From contig WWBZ02000062.1 of the NCBI GenBank assembly GCA_011503125.2, positions 1,674,001-1,738,000 on the forward strand: a stretch of 64,000 nt of DNA, written 5' to 3'. This document shows, in pieces, positions 41,739-53,513 of this stretch (its first letter is position 1; each line of letters opens with the position of its first letter). The notes under the pieces are model-generated. The model was not told where the DNA came from. It did not search any database and worked only from the letters and a program-made list of their open reading frames with translations. The position numbers and the translations under genes were made by a program. The DNA comes from Botryosphaeria dothidea. Its lineage: Eukaryota > Ascomycota > Dothideomycetes > Botryosphaeriales > Botryosphaeriaceae.

Positions 41739-42815
41739 GATTGGTCAATTAGATCTTATCAGTTGATAAGATTGTAAGATTGTGGATGCTGAAGTCCTTG
41801 AGGAGGCCTAATTTTATAGATTCTGCTCAATATATATTGTGGTGACCTCTCACGTAAGCTCAGATGCTACCGAATATGCTGCCTGCTACTGCCTGCTACT
41901 ACCTGCTACTACCTGCACTAGCTCGGCTACTACCTACCTACAGCCTACTTAGTACTACGTTGAATAGTTTACTTCTTTGTATATAAATATGTAGCTAGAA
42001 ACCTTTGCAAGGAATCAACTTAGTTCTCATCTCCTTCCCTGCCTGTTACTACCGGCATCTACACCAAGATATTGTTTTATAATAAATCTTTATTATATAG
42101 AGCTCTAACCATGTCTTTCTTATAGGATTTATTATCCATTACCGTCCCTACAACGCCCTCTACGTTGAACCTCTCCTTGCCGGCGCCTAGTGTTTGTTCT
42201 AGTGCTCCTCCGAGTATTGCCTCGATTCCCGCCGAGAAACTTTCAATCTAGACCTTCTTTCGATATGCTAGAGGCTCGGAGCCCGAATTTAGGCCAAATG
42301 AGAGATCTAATCGAAGTAGGAAGTCCTTAAATAAACGCCTATATTACTATATCGCCTGTTGGGATAATAAGAAGAAGAGTTAGAGTATAATATATACATT
42401 AGGAGCCCGGGATCACCTTCGTCTTAATCACCCATCTCTATAGAAGAGGTGGCTAAATATGGAAGACCGGCAAACTTCTTCCAAGCCTAAATTAGTGCCT
42501 GGCCAGTAGTTTATAAATTTGTTTTTGCTTTAAAAGAATGAGGCTTCGAGAGAACTAGTCCTCCGAGAGGCTTATAATCGGCCGCGGTATCTCCAGGCGT
42601 TGCTAGTACTCTATGCTAGAAGGAGGCTTCCTCTTAATGCTATTAAGTGGCTAGAACTCTATAATCTCCTCCTCTCTACTAATCTAGAGATCTCGGATCT
42701 TGCACAGTTTAGCAGAAGAACATTCACTCGTGCCCTAGTTCTTAACTACGAGAGATATCGTCAAATACTCTAGAATAACATCTAGGAAACTATTGGGGAT
42801 ATCTATATATTAATA

Positions 42816-42910
42816 AAAGGTTTTCCCCCTCGTGTAAAATAATAATAGATAGCCAGCCCCGCATGGACCCGTAAGGGAGCTATATCGGGAAGAAATGAAT
42901 TTATCTATCT
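42816..42910 (+). mobile_element. LINE 3'-end fragment with target-site duplication
   Basis: 95 bp identical or nearly so to the extreme 3' end of the LINE at 48596-53738, ending in the tatc tail. The 15-bp direct repeats atctatatattaata at 42801-42815 and 42911-42925 flank it, showing a real but severely 5'-truncated insertion into the hAT element. Confidence 0.9.
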
Positions 42911-43032
42911 ATCTATATATTAATAGATATGTGGACATCTCCAGCTCGAAAGGCATATCTCTGCATCTATATTAGGTGGATCTCCCAGGATTACCAGTCT
43001 AAATACGGGATGCTAGCACTTCTACAGGTGCT

Positions 43033-43273
43033 TGTGATGGCTTGCATCCGGTGCACTCGCGGAAATGCAGTGGCATTACTATCTACGAGAAGACTAAGCT
43101 AAAGAGAAAAGGAAGCAAGGTTTTAAGCAAGATAGCGCTGCTTATATATCTCTCTAGAGTTCCTTTTACTGGTAACGAGTTGCAGAGTTTTCTTGTTGAG
43201 CTTCAGGGTCCTCTCGACCCAAGATCTCGCCGCAGGATCCATCCAAGGCACCCTCAGGGTTTAAACCGTAACA
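43033..43273 (-). mobile_element. Solo LTR of the non-autonomous LTR element family
   Basis: In reverse orientation it matches the 250-bp LTRs at 43943 and 45718 nearly throughout (tgtgatggcttgcatccgg ... ccgtaaca), lacking one copy of a short internal ctcaatgaag repeat. No internal sequence remains, so it is a solo LTR. No clear flanking duplication. Confidence 0.85.
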
Positions 43274-43415
43274 TAAGGCTTTATTATTCTAGAGTCTTAC
43301 TCTAATAGATACTATCCTTACCTTCTTTATAGATTAGAAGGTTTATCCTATTTTATTAAGATAATGCTTAAAGCTAATATTTTATAGGTGCTATATAAAT
43401 TAGGCCTAGAGAAGG

Positions 43416-43573
43416 TGTTGGACTATGAACTGTTAGGAGAAACAGGGTCTTATTATACCAAGGATCAACAGCGAAAATTTGCTAGATAGCTACTATATAA
43501 GAGGCTGCAGGGTCACCTACCCTCCTCCTCATGCCACTCATTATCTAGTAATGCGAATAATCACAATTCAACA
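43416..43573 (+). repeat. Copia 5' LTR
   Basis: TGTTGGACTATG ... TTCAACA with a TATA-like actatataag. It differs from the 3' LTR at about five positions, all transitions. Confidence 0.9.
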
Positions 43574-43593
43574 GTTATGAGCCCGGATATGCG
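43574..43593 (+). other. Copia primer-binding site, half-tRNA type
   Basis: Directly after the LTR, gttatgagcccgg is complementary to the anticodon stem-loop of initiator tRNA-Met (GGGCTCATAAC), not to a tRNA 3' end. Drosophila copia is known to prime from such a 5' half of initiator tRNA-Met. Confidence 0.65.
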
Positions 43594-43942
43594 TATAATG
43601 CATTCTGCTATCTAAAGCTATCCTCCTTTTACACCTCTTTATATAGCATTCGACGTACCGAGGTATCCGGACGTTATCTTGGCAATCTTTGCCTACCCCT
43701 TCAAAAGCTATTATTACTTTTCACATTACTAGACTACTTCGTTAAGTACTAGTATTAGCTTTCTATATCTTACGCAGTAAAAGTAATCTTCGCATTAACC
43801 TTATAGGTGCCCGGTAGATAGGAGCACTAATTAGGGAGCAAGTAAATAAGGATACGGTCGCAAAGGAAACGCCGACTAGTCCTACTATAACGACAACCGT
43901 TATCTACTATTAGTTACTAGTTACTAGCAAATTGGCAGCTAT

Positions 43943-44192
43943 TATTACGGTTTGAACCCTGAGGGTGCCTTGGATGGATCCTGCGGCGAGACCTTGGGTT
44001 GAGAGGACCCTGAAGCTCAATGAAGCTCAACAAGAAAACCCTGCAACTCGCTACCAGTAAAAGGGACTCTGGAGAGATATATAAGCAGCGCTATCTTACT
44101 CAAACCTTTCTTTCTTTTCTCTTTAGCTTAGTCTTCTCGTAGATAGTAATGCCACTGCATTTCCGCGAGTGCACCGGATGCAAGCCATCACA
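43943..44192 (+). repeat. 5' LTR of the non-autonomous element
   Basis: Starts tattacggtttgaaccctg (first TG apparently TA) and ends gccatcaca, with gatatataagcag as a possible TATA region. Appears identical to 45718-45967. Confidence 0.9.
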
Positions 44193-44640
44193 TTAGACTA
44201 AGCTCCTCTTTCAAACCACTAAAGCTCGATAGCATAGTAGGGGTCAACTGCAGATAGCCGCCTTAGGGCCTCGCTCAGTCAGTAAAGAGTACGACAATAA
44301 CCGAACGATGCGATAATACGATACGATACGCAACGACTACGACGGTTCCCCTTCCTCTATACGCTATAGCTCCCACGTAAGCACTGCGTTCTCATTCTCC
44401 TTTCCTCTATACGCTATAGCTCCCACGCGAGCACTACGTCCTCATTCCCCTCCTCAAAAGTTTAGGATAGTAGCTAGGCTCGTTGCCAGTTGACTATACC
44501 TGGGAAATCGTTCAAGAAGGTGTCCGTGTAGGCACTTGAGAAGGTTCCCGAAGGAAGCCCTTTAATAAAACGACGGTGTGGCGTTTGAGAAGGCACGAAG
44601 AAGTCCCTAAAAGAAGATCTAAAAGGAGATCTTAGAGAGG

Positions 44641-44822
44641 GCACCTAAGAAGACACCTAAGAAGACACCTAAGAAGACACCTAAGAAGACACCCGAGAAG
44701 ACACCCAAGAAGACACCCGAGAAGACACCTAAGAAGACACCCGAGAAGACACCCGAGAAGACACCCGAGAAGACACCCGAGAAGACACCCAAGAAGATAC
44801 CTAAGAAGACAACTAAGAAGGA
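44641..44822. repeat. 12-bp minisatellite
   Basis: About 15 head-to-tail units of gaagacacctaa / gaagacacccga. On the plus strand one frame would read repeating Lys-Thr-Pro-Lys/Glu; no start or function is apparent. Confidence 0.85.
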
Positions 44823-45061
44823 TACATATAGAGGAGACTAAGAGCAACTCGAACGGTCTTTCTCGAAAATTTTTTTTTCCTCTTTTAATTTAGATTTCTA
44901 ACGATTTACCTACCTAACCCTCTATCGAAAGGGGGGAGGAGGGGGGGGGATTCCTATAGGCGTCAGGGACGACGCCTCTCGGGACGGAGGTATAGAGCTA
45001 GATTAGCTCAGCTAGACAAATGGGGTTTGGCCTCGGGGTTGGCCATTTGGATAGCAAGATA

Positions 45062-45522
45062 AGAGAGCTGCCTGCCAGCAGCACGACAAGAGAGCTGCCT
45101 GCCAGCAACGAGACAAGAGAGCTGCCTGCTAGCAGCGAGACAAGAGAGCTGCCTGCCAGCAGCAAGACAAGAGAGCTGCCTGCCAGTAGCACGACAAGAG
45201 AGCTACCTGCAAGCAGCATAATAAGAGAGCTGCCTGCGAGTAGCATAACAAGAGAGCTGTCTCCAGCAGCAAGACAAGAGAGCTGCCTGCCAGCAGCAAG
45301 GCAAGAGAGCTGCCTGCCAGCAGCGAGACAAGAGAGCTGCCTGCCAGTAGCACGACAAGAGAGCTACCTGCAAGCAGCATAATAAGAGAGCTGTCTCCAG
45401 CAGCAAGACAAGAGAGCTGCCAACCAGCAGCAAGACAAGAGAGCTGCCAACCAGCAGCAAGGCAAGAGAGCTGCTAACCAGCAGTAAGGCAAGAGAGCTG
45501 CCAACCAGCAGCAAGGCAAGAG
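45062..45522. repeat. 27-bp minisatellite
   Basis: About 17 units of agagagctgcctgccagcag plus a variable 7-bp end (e.g. cacgaca). In one plus-strand frame (from 45020) it reads nine-residue repeats ELPASSTTR for seven units before unit-length changes shift the frame. Units vary at one or two positions. Confidence 0.9.
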
Positions 45523-45717
45523 CATTGGTAACAGATAAGGATCGAGCAACGTACGAGAATGCTCAAAAAAGTGGCCAATTTTTTGCCGGGGGAGGGACTA
45601 CAGAAAGCTCTATCAAGTTAAGTAGAGAGGATACGCGCGGCCAACTTGGGAACTAGCGAGTGCTTTAGAAGATACTTAAGCCCTAGAGACCTACCTTCAA
45701 AGCCGAGAGGGGGGTAA

Positions 45718-45967
45718 TATTACGGTTTGAACCCTGAGGGTGCCTTGGATGGATCCTGCGGCGAGACCTTGGGTTGAGAGGACCCTGAAGCTCAATGAAG
45801 CTCAACAAGAAAACCCTGCAACTCGCTACCAGTAAAAGGGACTCTGGAGAGATATATAAGCAGCGCTATCTTACTCAAACCTTTCTTTCTTTTCTCTTTA
45901 GCTTAGTCTTCTCGTAGATAGTAATGCCACTGCATTTCCGCGAGTGCACCGGATGCAAGCCATCACA
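45718..45967 (+). repeat. 3' LTR of the non-autonomous element
   Basis: Same 250 bp as 43943-44192, preceded by a polypurine tract and followed by the duplicated gctat. Confidence 0.9.
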
Positions 45968-45972
45968 GCTAT

Positions 45973-48580
45973 AACGTCTTCTAAACTAATCGTTATCCTA
46001 AAGTCGTCGGACGACTAGGACGAGTAGTATTTTATTATCTAATTAAGAGCAAAGAAGGCTTAGATCTTCGCCTATATCGACCTATCGAAACCGGAGAAAC
46101 CGGAGCAACCAACTAAACCTACGAGACCTTCCGAACCAGAATCCTTAGACGATAAAAATAATCGTATATAGGATTGATATAAGATAAGGAGGGAGGACTA
46201 TAAGGAAGATCTTAAGTAGTACGAGAAGCGTATAAAGGAGATTAATAACCTCTTATTAGTTATTAAGGATTCGGTTAGCCAACCGTTACTACCGATTCTT
46301 CTTAAGCTAAAAGAGGACTCGCATCCCTATTTATAGCTATGCGCACTTAAGGCTCGCCTTTAACCGACCTCTCAGATATAAGAAGATCTTATTATTAATT
46401 ATCTTAGGTAGCTTAAGAAATTACTTAGCAGCTAGAACCTTAAGAAATAGCTTACGTAATAGGAAGAGACTATGTTTAAAGCTAAGTCTCTCGGCCTTCC
46501 TAACGTCTTAGGCGATCGAGGAAAGAAGAATTTCCTTAAGGTACTTACGTCTTATAACGTGTAATAGGCAGCTAACCGTAAGATTAAGCTTTAAGATAGT
46601 AAACTTACTAAGTTACTATAAGAGCTTATTATCGACTACCGGAACTACTATCGCTAAGGACTAGCGGAGAACCTGAAGGCTACTAAGGTAGCCTTTATAG
46701 CGATACTCCGAAATAAGTAGTAAGAGAGAGTAATATATCTTTGTGGTTTTTAGCACGCTTAGTTTAAGTGTTACTATCTTAATCTAGAGGCTAGGCCTAA
46801 GGACTAGAAGCCGAATAAGGAAAGGTAAGATAAGGTTAATAAGGCACTTACGGATCTAACTATAAAGAAGTAGGTAGAGTAATCTATTAAGAGGAATAAG
46901 AGTAAGAAGGGTAATAAGAAGGAATCCGATAAGTAATCTAATAAGCAAGCGGAAAGTAAGATAAGTATACTAACTTAGGATAATTAGGACTCCGATATAA
47001 CCTTATTTCTAGTAGTCGTTATAAGCGCTTTTAGCATGCGACGTCTCTCTCGTCTAATAACGCTTAACCTCTCCTAGATTACTAATACTAGATCTATATA
47101 TTATATTTATAATAAGTTTATAAAGAACCGTTTTAAAAAGACACGCAACGTAGACCTAAATAACGTTATTACTACAGGCGATAGTTAGATTCTAATCGAA
47201 TCGTTTAGAGAAGTTACGGTTAATATATATAACGATAAGGAACCTCGTGTTATTACGCTTCTAGACGTTACTTATATCCTATCGTTTATAGTAAACCTCG
47301 TATTAGTTGTAAAGGTAAGAGAAAAGGGTATAGAGATAGATACTAGCCGTATATATCTCTATAAAGGAGACTTTATTGTTAGCTAGTTAACCTTCGAATA
47401 AAACTACTTCTTTATAGAGTATAATAAAGTAGTAGAGGTATCTAAGATTAACTTATACCTCGTTATTCGATTACTACTAGCTACGCAATAGTATAAGATC
47501 TTTGCTTATACGAACTAAGCTATTATTAAGGCGATTCCGAGGGTAGTTTAAGGTGTAGCACTTACTAAGGAATAACTCCCTTAGTACTATAATGTTTGCG
47601 CACGCACTAAAGCTTATTAATAAATCTCTCGGTCCTTATAGTATAAAGAGTCATCCGAGGAACCCTTCTTTCGCCTCTTATTTAATTTAGTTTAGTTAAT
47701 CCGAGCTAATAATAGGCAATAGTAGCTTACGTATATTAAGTATATAGTAATAAAGTTTATATTTACTAAAACGCACTTGTCTAAGGACTAGTATAATGAG
47801 ATTATCCTTAACGTTATCTAAATAATTAAGACGAGATTTAAGAGAACGGTCGTATTTTTTCGATTAGATAGAGAGACTTCGCTGTTATACGAGCTTAAGT
47901 AGTAATTTAGGTATTAGGAAATTACCTATAAGGTGTTAGCTCCCTATACGCTATAATAAAACGGATTATCGGAAAGATCTAGATATACGATTATCCTAAA
48001 AGCTCGTGCACTTCGAGTTAGTACTAACCTACTAGAAGGACTTTAGCTAGAGATCGTAAAGGCAGCTACTTACCTTTATAATCGGACTCTAATAAAGCGT
48101 TATTAGTGGAAAACTCTATTTAAGATGGTCTATAGCAAGTAGCCGAATATTACTTACTTACGTATATACGGCTATAAAGCCTACTTACTACTAAAGACGA
48201 TTCTACGTAGCTATAAATTAGAGGAACGTATCCTTATCGGTTACCTTATTGGTTACGACTCTACTAATATTTACCGCATCTAGTATCTACCGAGTGACCG
48301 GATCGTACGCGTACGAGACGTTACGTTTAACGAATCTAGTAAGTTATTATAGGAAGATATAGAATAGTTTCGAGCAGCTTAGCAAGGAGAACCCTAAGCT
48401 ACCTCGATTATCCCTCGTATAAGGTTAAACGAGGAAGACGTTATCTAGACTAATAAGGAATTAGAGGTCTTATCCGATAAAAGTAATAACCAACGTTCTA
48501 ACCGAGTTAAAGCCTTAAATAAGCCACACGAGCATCAAAGCACTTAACTACTATTACCCACGCTAATAGAGGGCAGCTTA
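45973..48580 (+). pseudogene. Copia gag, protease and integrase region, RIP-damaged
   Basis: A heavily AT-enriched remnant. Near 46735 a zinc-knuckle-like CGF-HA-FKCYY segment is seen. Around 47100-47400 a protease-like stretch (ARSIYYIYNKF..., DVTYILSFIVNLVLV) precedes integrase-like sequence (GVALTKE) and, near 48100-48300, the C-terminal integrase pieces YGYKAYLLLK and LIGYDSTNIYR. All frames carry many TAA/TAG. The end is interrupted by the LINE at 48596. Confidence 0.6.
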
Positions 48581-48603
48581 CTATAACTAGCCTCTAAAAA
48601 AAC

Positions 48604-50163
48604 ATGACCACACTAAAAAATCGACCCTAAGCTACGGCGCCGGGAGAGGGCCCTAGGGACTCTCCTAGGCTTCGCGAGTCCCAAAACAGTACTTAAGACA
48701 ACTGTAGCCGCGAAGTGGTTAATATAGAGGACACAGGAAGAGGCGAACAGCCTCCCCCAGTAACTACCTCTACCCAGCCCTAATACACCCCTAAGAAACC
48801 GTAGAGCACCTAGTATAGCGTAGAATACGTTAAGAGAGCCTCAAAAACAGCAGACACCCTCCTCCAAGCCCTATAAACATCCGCTAGCCTCCCTTCAGTC
48901 CTCTCCAGCCAGGTAAAAAATTTTCTCGACATTGCCAAGACAATCTTCTAGGATTATATTACTATCTGCCAGAAGGCAGCCACCAAGGAGCCAGGCCTTA
49001 AGGATATCCTCAAAGAGGTCCAACAGGTCCAAAAGACAGTCAACCGTATCCAGGCTACCTCTACACCCATACCCAACACTCGCAGCTGGGCACAAATTAC
49101 AGCCCAAGCAGCCCCGAAGCCCCCTACCCCCCCAGCCACCACTAAACTTACCCTCCACTTCCCAGAGACAGCAAATAGACAAGAAATAGCCAAGCTCTTA
49201 AATGAGGCAATTATTAGAAAGATCCAGGCAGGAAAAAGCTGGGCGTGTAAGAAAGTACTTGCTGCTAAGAAGCTCCCCAGTGGAGACGTTAGGATCTTTA
49301 TACCGGATGAAGCAACCAGAACAGCCCTTCTCCAGGACCAGGAATGGACTACAGAACTAGGAAAAGAAGTCAGGCCTAACCAGCAGCTATACTTAGTGCT
49401 AGTACACAACGTCCCTCGAGAAGGAATCGACACCATAGACCCCCAAGCCATCCAAACCATCCAGGAGCAGAACCTATCTCTACACCCAGGACTACGTATC
49501 AGCAAGCTAGCCTGGCTAAAGAGGAAGCTCCCAGAGGGGAAAACTCACTCGGCCATCATCCTCAGCACCATAAACCCCGAAACCGCCAACCAGATCATTA
49601 ATAAGGGGCTTGTTATTAACTTTGCTATCCATATAGCGCAGTACTATAACGCAGCCTTTATAGTAACCCAGTGTTTCAAGTACTAGGCCTACGGATATAT
49701 TACCAACCATTATAAAAAGGAGGAAAAGTGCGGACAGTGTAGCAAGGCATATAATACTAGGGACTGCCCTAAGGAAAGTATACAGTGCGCAAACTGCTCT
49801 CAAAGGCACACAGCCTAGAGCAACTCCTGCCCAGCACGCAGAGCCTGCCATGCTAAGGCCGCCTAAGCCCGCCTGGCAGCACTAGAAAGGCACCGGGAAG
49901 GACCCCTGATAACCAAAACACAGCCTTAAACTAACTGGTTAACCGTTGGACCAAGGAAGAGGATTAGGGAGGAGGAGCCGGTCAAGAGGGGACCAGGCAG
50001 GCCAAGAGACTTAAGCCGCCCCCCGCCTCCTAACCAAATGAGGTTCACCGGACTCAACAGCTCACAACACGCCTTAGAGGAGCCCGCGGGAACTCCCTCC
50101 TCACAGCCCACACCACTAGCCCCCTCGCAGCCGGACCTAGAGATGGAAGAAAGTCAATGTTAG
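48604..50163 (+). pseudogene. LINE ORF1 (gag-like, zinc knuckles)
   Basis: One frame of 520 codons from ATG 48604 (MTTLKNRP...) to TAG 50161-50163. Internal TAG/TAA codons are best read as mutated CAG, CAA or TGG. After a low-complexity N-terminus come KTADTLLQALKTSAS and an RRM-like middle (LPSGDVRIFIPDEATRTALL, VLVHNVPREG). Then CCHC-type knuckles start KCGQCSKAYNTRDCP and IQCANCSQRHTA. Nucleic-acid chaperone/packaging protein in related elements. Confidence 0.85.
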
Positions 50164-53100
50164 ACATAGGCTCTCTCTCTATTGTACAGTATAACGTCTA
50201 TAAGAGCAAGGACAGGGTAATGCTCCCGCTCTTTAAGGAAGTGGACCCAAAGATCCACCATATCCTAGCTATCCAGGAACCTTAGAGGAACCCGAGGGTC
50301 AAGACAACAGTAAGACACCCTGCCTACTATACAGTTTTTCCCCAGAAGGGAGTGGCAAGAACCTGCTTCTTTATAAGCAAGGCTATTGGCCCCGACTCCT
50401 GGCAAGCAACAGTCCATTCACCAGATCTTATTACACTATCCCTCATTACTAGGACACATACAATCTACATCTATAACTGCTACAATCCCCCGCCAGCCTC
50501 TTATACTAGTATAGCGCTAGAAACCCTATCTCTTCTACCGGAAGTTCTTAGAAAACCAGGGGAGCACATTCTCCTAGGGGACTTTAACCTCCACCACCCT
50601 ATCTGGGGAGGTATAACCTCCCTAATACACCACACCCTAGCGGATAACCTGATTGAGATAGCTACCGCAGCTAATCTTAACCTAGCCCTTCTAAGGGGCA
50701 CTATTACTAGACGAGATAGTAGTAGCGAGAGTACTCTAGACCTTATCTTTATATCACGGTAGCTAGAGGAGAGAATCCTTAGCTATAGAGTTAGCCAGGA
50801 GCTCGAATCATCCTCTGACCACCTACCTATCCTCACTATACTTGATTTTTCTTCTACCCCCGCAGAACTACGCCCCCTAAGGCCCTAGTGGAAGAAAGTA
50901 GACTGGAAGAGAACTAATAATATGCTCCAATTAAAGCTCGAACACCTTAAAGCAGCCCCTCTTAACACTAAAGCAGACCTAGATCACTTTACTATACTAC
51001 TCTAGGAGGCCATCTAAAGGACAATCTAGGAGACCATCCCAGTAGCGAGACCCTCGCCCTAGGCCTCTATACAATAGACAAAGGAGTATTCGGACCTAGT
51101 ACACTAGGCTAGAGCAGCTAGAAGGAAGTGGACGGCTATAGGGAGGGAGGAGGACTGGGTAGTATACCAAACTATTGCTAATAGCAAGAAGAGGCAGATC
51201 AGAAGAGATAGAATAAAAGCATGGCGCAGAACAGTAGCTGAGATTACTTCGGACCCATCTACACTCTGGAAGCTCTCAAAGTGGGCAAGAACAAGGGCAC
51301 TGGAACCTCCAGCCCCACCTCAGTTCCCACCCCTCTAGGGAGCAGATGAACAACTACATTACGACAACCAGTCCAAGGCAGAAATCCTTACCAACCAGTT
51401 CTTCCCACCTCCCAGGGCCACCGACCTCTCAGATCTGGATGGGTGTATATACCCAGTGCCAGTAGAGATTCCCCAAGACCTTACTGAAGAGCAGGTCCTC
51501 CACACCATCAAGAAGCTTCCCCTAGACAAGGCACTAGGCCCAGACAAGATCACCAACAGGTTCCTAAAGCAATGCGCTGAGACACTAAGGGGACCCCTCA
51601 CTAGGCTCTTCCAGGGATGCCTCGCACTTGGATACCACCCTAGGCAGTTCAAAAGCTCTATTACCGTAGTCCTCAGGAAACCACAGAGGGACGACTATAC
51701 CAAAGCTAAGTCATTTAGGCCGATTGCTTTACTTAATACGCTAGGGAAGCTACTTAAGAGGATTATAGTAGATAGAATCTCCCAGGCTACTAAAGCATAC
51801 GGCCTGCTCCCTAATACATAGATGGGAGCTAGGAGAAATAGATCCGCAGTAGCAGCTCTTGACCTGCTTATAGAACAGATCCATACTATCTAGGCATAAG
51901 ACCCAGGGCTAGTGGCTTTAGTCCTTAGCCTGGATATCTCGGGAGCATATGACCACGTATCTTATAGAAGGCTTCTCTACAATATAAGGATAGCAAAACT
52001 CCCAGAATGGGTAGAAAGATTCACCCGATCCTTTCTATAGGACCGTACCACTTAGCTATCCTTCGGAGACTTTACTAGTCCACCAATCTAGACCTTAACC
52101 GGGATTCCCTAGGGATCCTCACTATCGCCGATACTCTATCTATTCTTTGCTTCTAACCTACTTATATAGCTACGTAGGGGTAATACCTTCCCCCTTAGAT
52201 TCGTCGATAATACTAATATCCTAACCTTTAGTAGATCTATAGAACAGAACTATAGGATACTAGAGGGAGCATATCAAATTTGCGAGCACTAGGCAGCTAC
52301 CCACGGGTCAGCTTTCTCGCCCGACAAGTATCACCTCACTCATTTTATAAGAAAACCAAGGAGATTCAATATGGCAGCAGGGATCCGTATCCCTGGATTT
52401 ACTAGATGCCTAGAGCCGACAATTAAGATTCTAGGAGTCCACGTAGACAACAAGCTTAGATGGGGACCCCATATTAGGGAAATAGGAGCTAAGGCAATCA
52501 AACAGTGCATATCTCTCTCCAGACTCGCAGCGTCTACCTGGGGAGCTTCATTTACTAAAGCCCGCCATATCTATACGGCCGTAGTAAGGCCAGTCCTTAC
52601 CTACGGCTGTGGGGTATGGCATACCCCAGAGGGAATCCCAGGGTGGAGGAAAACAGCCATCCAGCCACTAAAGAAGATCCAAAACCAGTGCCTACGCACC
52701 ATCTCAGGGGCGTATAAGTCAACCAGCATACAAACCTTAGAGCATGAGACAGGGATTCCCCTACTCTCACTACACCTGGACGAACTAGTACTAGCCCAGG
52801 CTATTAGAGCTAGGGATAGCCCAGTCGCGGCAGTAGTAGAGGAAACTTGCCAGAGTATTAAACAGATAGCTCGGGCTACTCTAAGTACTAGAGGCGCCGC
52901 TGGCCCTGCCAGAAGAACCCTGCTTAGAAAAAAGGCAAACTCACTCCTTAACTACTACCCCTCTACCCACCAGAGTCTCCCGGAGCGAACGAAGCTACGT
53001 ATAGTATATAGGAATAAGTGGAAGGAGAGATGGATAAAGTCTACTAGCCAGGGAAGACAAGACAAGCCAGTAGCCCAAAGCACACAGTAGAACCCAAAAA

Positions 53101-53513
53101 TCAGACAAATCCACAGCGAACTATCCAAGCTATAGAGCACACTCGCCACCCTACTACGTACAGAGCATATTGGACTGGAGGACTTCCTCTCAAGGCGCAA
53201 GGTACTAGGGCACCCTAGTCCTGCCTGTCCATGCGGCTGGCATAGACAAACCCCAAAGCATATCCTCCTCTTCTGCCCCTACTTCTAACAGGGCAGGGCA
53301 CAGATGCTCCAAAGGGCAGGGACTACGGACTACTACTCCCTCCTCTCAACAAAGAAGGGGATCAAAGCAGCAACAGACTAGTTCTTACGCCTAGGGCTGC
53401 TCAAGCAATTCAGCCTGGCAAGGGAACTAATACAGGAAGACAACCAGGAAGAGGAACTAGGAGGACAACCAGGACCACCAGGACTACCAGGACCCGGACA
53501 ACTACGAGGATAA
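50157..53513 (+). pseudogene. LINE ORF2 (endonuclease-reverse transcriptase)
   Basis: One frame of 1119 codons with only nonsense changes. AP-endonuclease motifs: IVQYNVYKSKD, LAIQEP, ILLGDFNLHHP and ESSSDHLPI. RT motifs: LDKALGPDKITNRFL, SFRPIALLNTLGKLL, LSLDISGAYDHV, GIP-GSSLSPILY, and RFVDNTNIL in place of the usual ADD-type catalytic box (consistent with G-to-A change). The C-terminus has LKILGVHVDNKLRW-like sequence and the knuckle CPCGWHRQTPKHILLFC. Its ATG overlaps the ORF1 stop. Confidence 0.88.

Larger units (their letters stand above)
41838..43410 (+). mobile_element. hAT-type DNA transposon, RIP-damaged, with nested inserts
   Basis: From the ATG at about 42111 a frame with TAG codons in place of Gln or Trp reads as a hAT (Restless-like) transposase: FFRYARGSEPE, YNRPRYLQALLVLYARRRLP, NAIKWLELYNLLL, and after the LINE fragment, MWTSPARKAYLCIYIRWIS. 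This order of motifs is usual in ascomycete hAT transposases. A TATA-like tatataaat near 41980 precedes it. The frame is broken by a 95-bp LINE fragment (42816-42910) and a solo LTR (43033-43273), and the catalytic C-terminus was not recognised. I could not find terminal inverted repeats, so the ends are approximate. Confidence 0.6.
43943..45967 (+). mobile_element. Non-autonomous LTR retrotransposon with minisatellites
   Basis: 2025 bp with two 250-bp LTRs that look identical by eye (43943-44192, 45718-45967), flanked by a perfect 5-bp duplication gctat (43938-43942, 45968-45972), and inserted in the copia gag region. A polypurine tract gagaggggggtaa precedes the 3' LTR. The 1.5-kb interior codes for no retroviral protein. 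It holds a 12-bp minisatellite, a G-rich tract near 44930-44950 and a 27-bp minisatellite. It must rely on proteins of another element. Equal LTRs and little RIP damage indicate recent insertion. Confidence 0.9.

Noticed and set aside
45062..45522. CRISPR-like regularly spaced repeats
   Set aside because: Units are contiguous tandem copies without unique spacers, in a eukaryotic LTR element; it is a minisatellite.
48895..49505. Minus-strand ORFs of 95 and 183 codons in the LINE
   Set aside because: They mirror the well-supported plus-strand ORF1 with its zinc knuckles.
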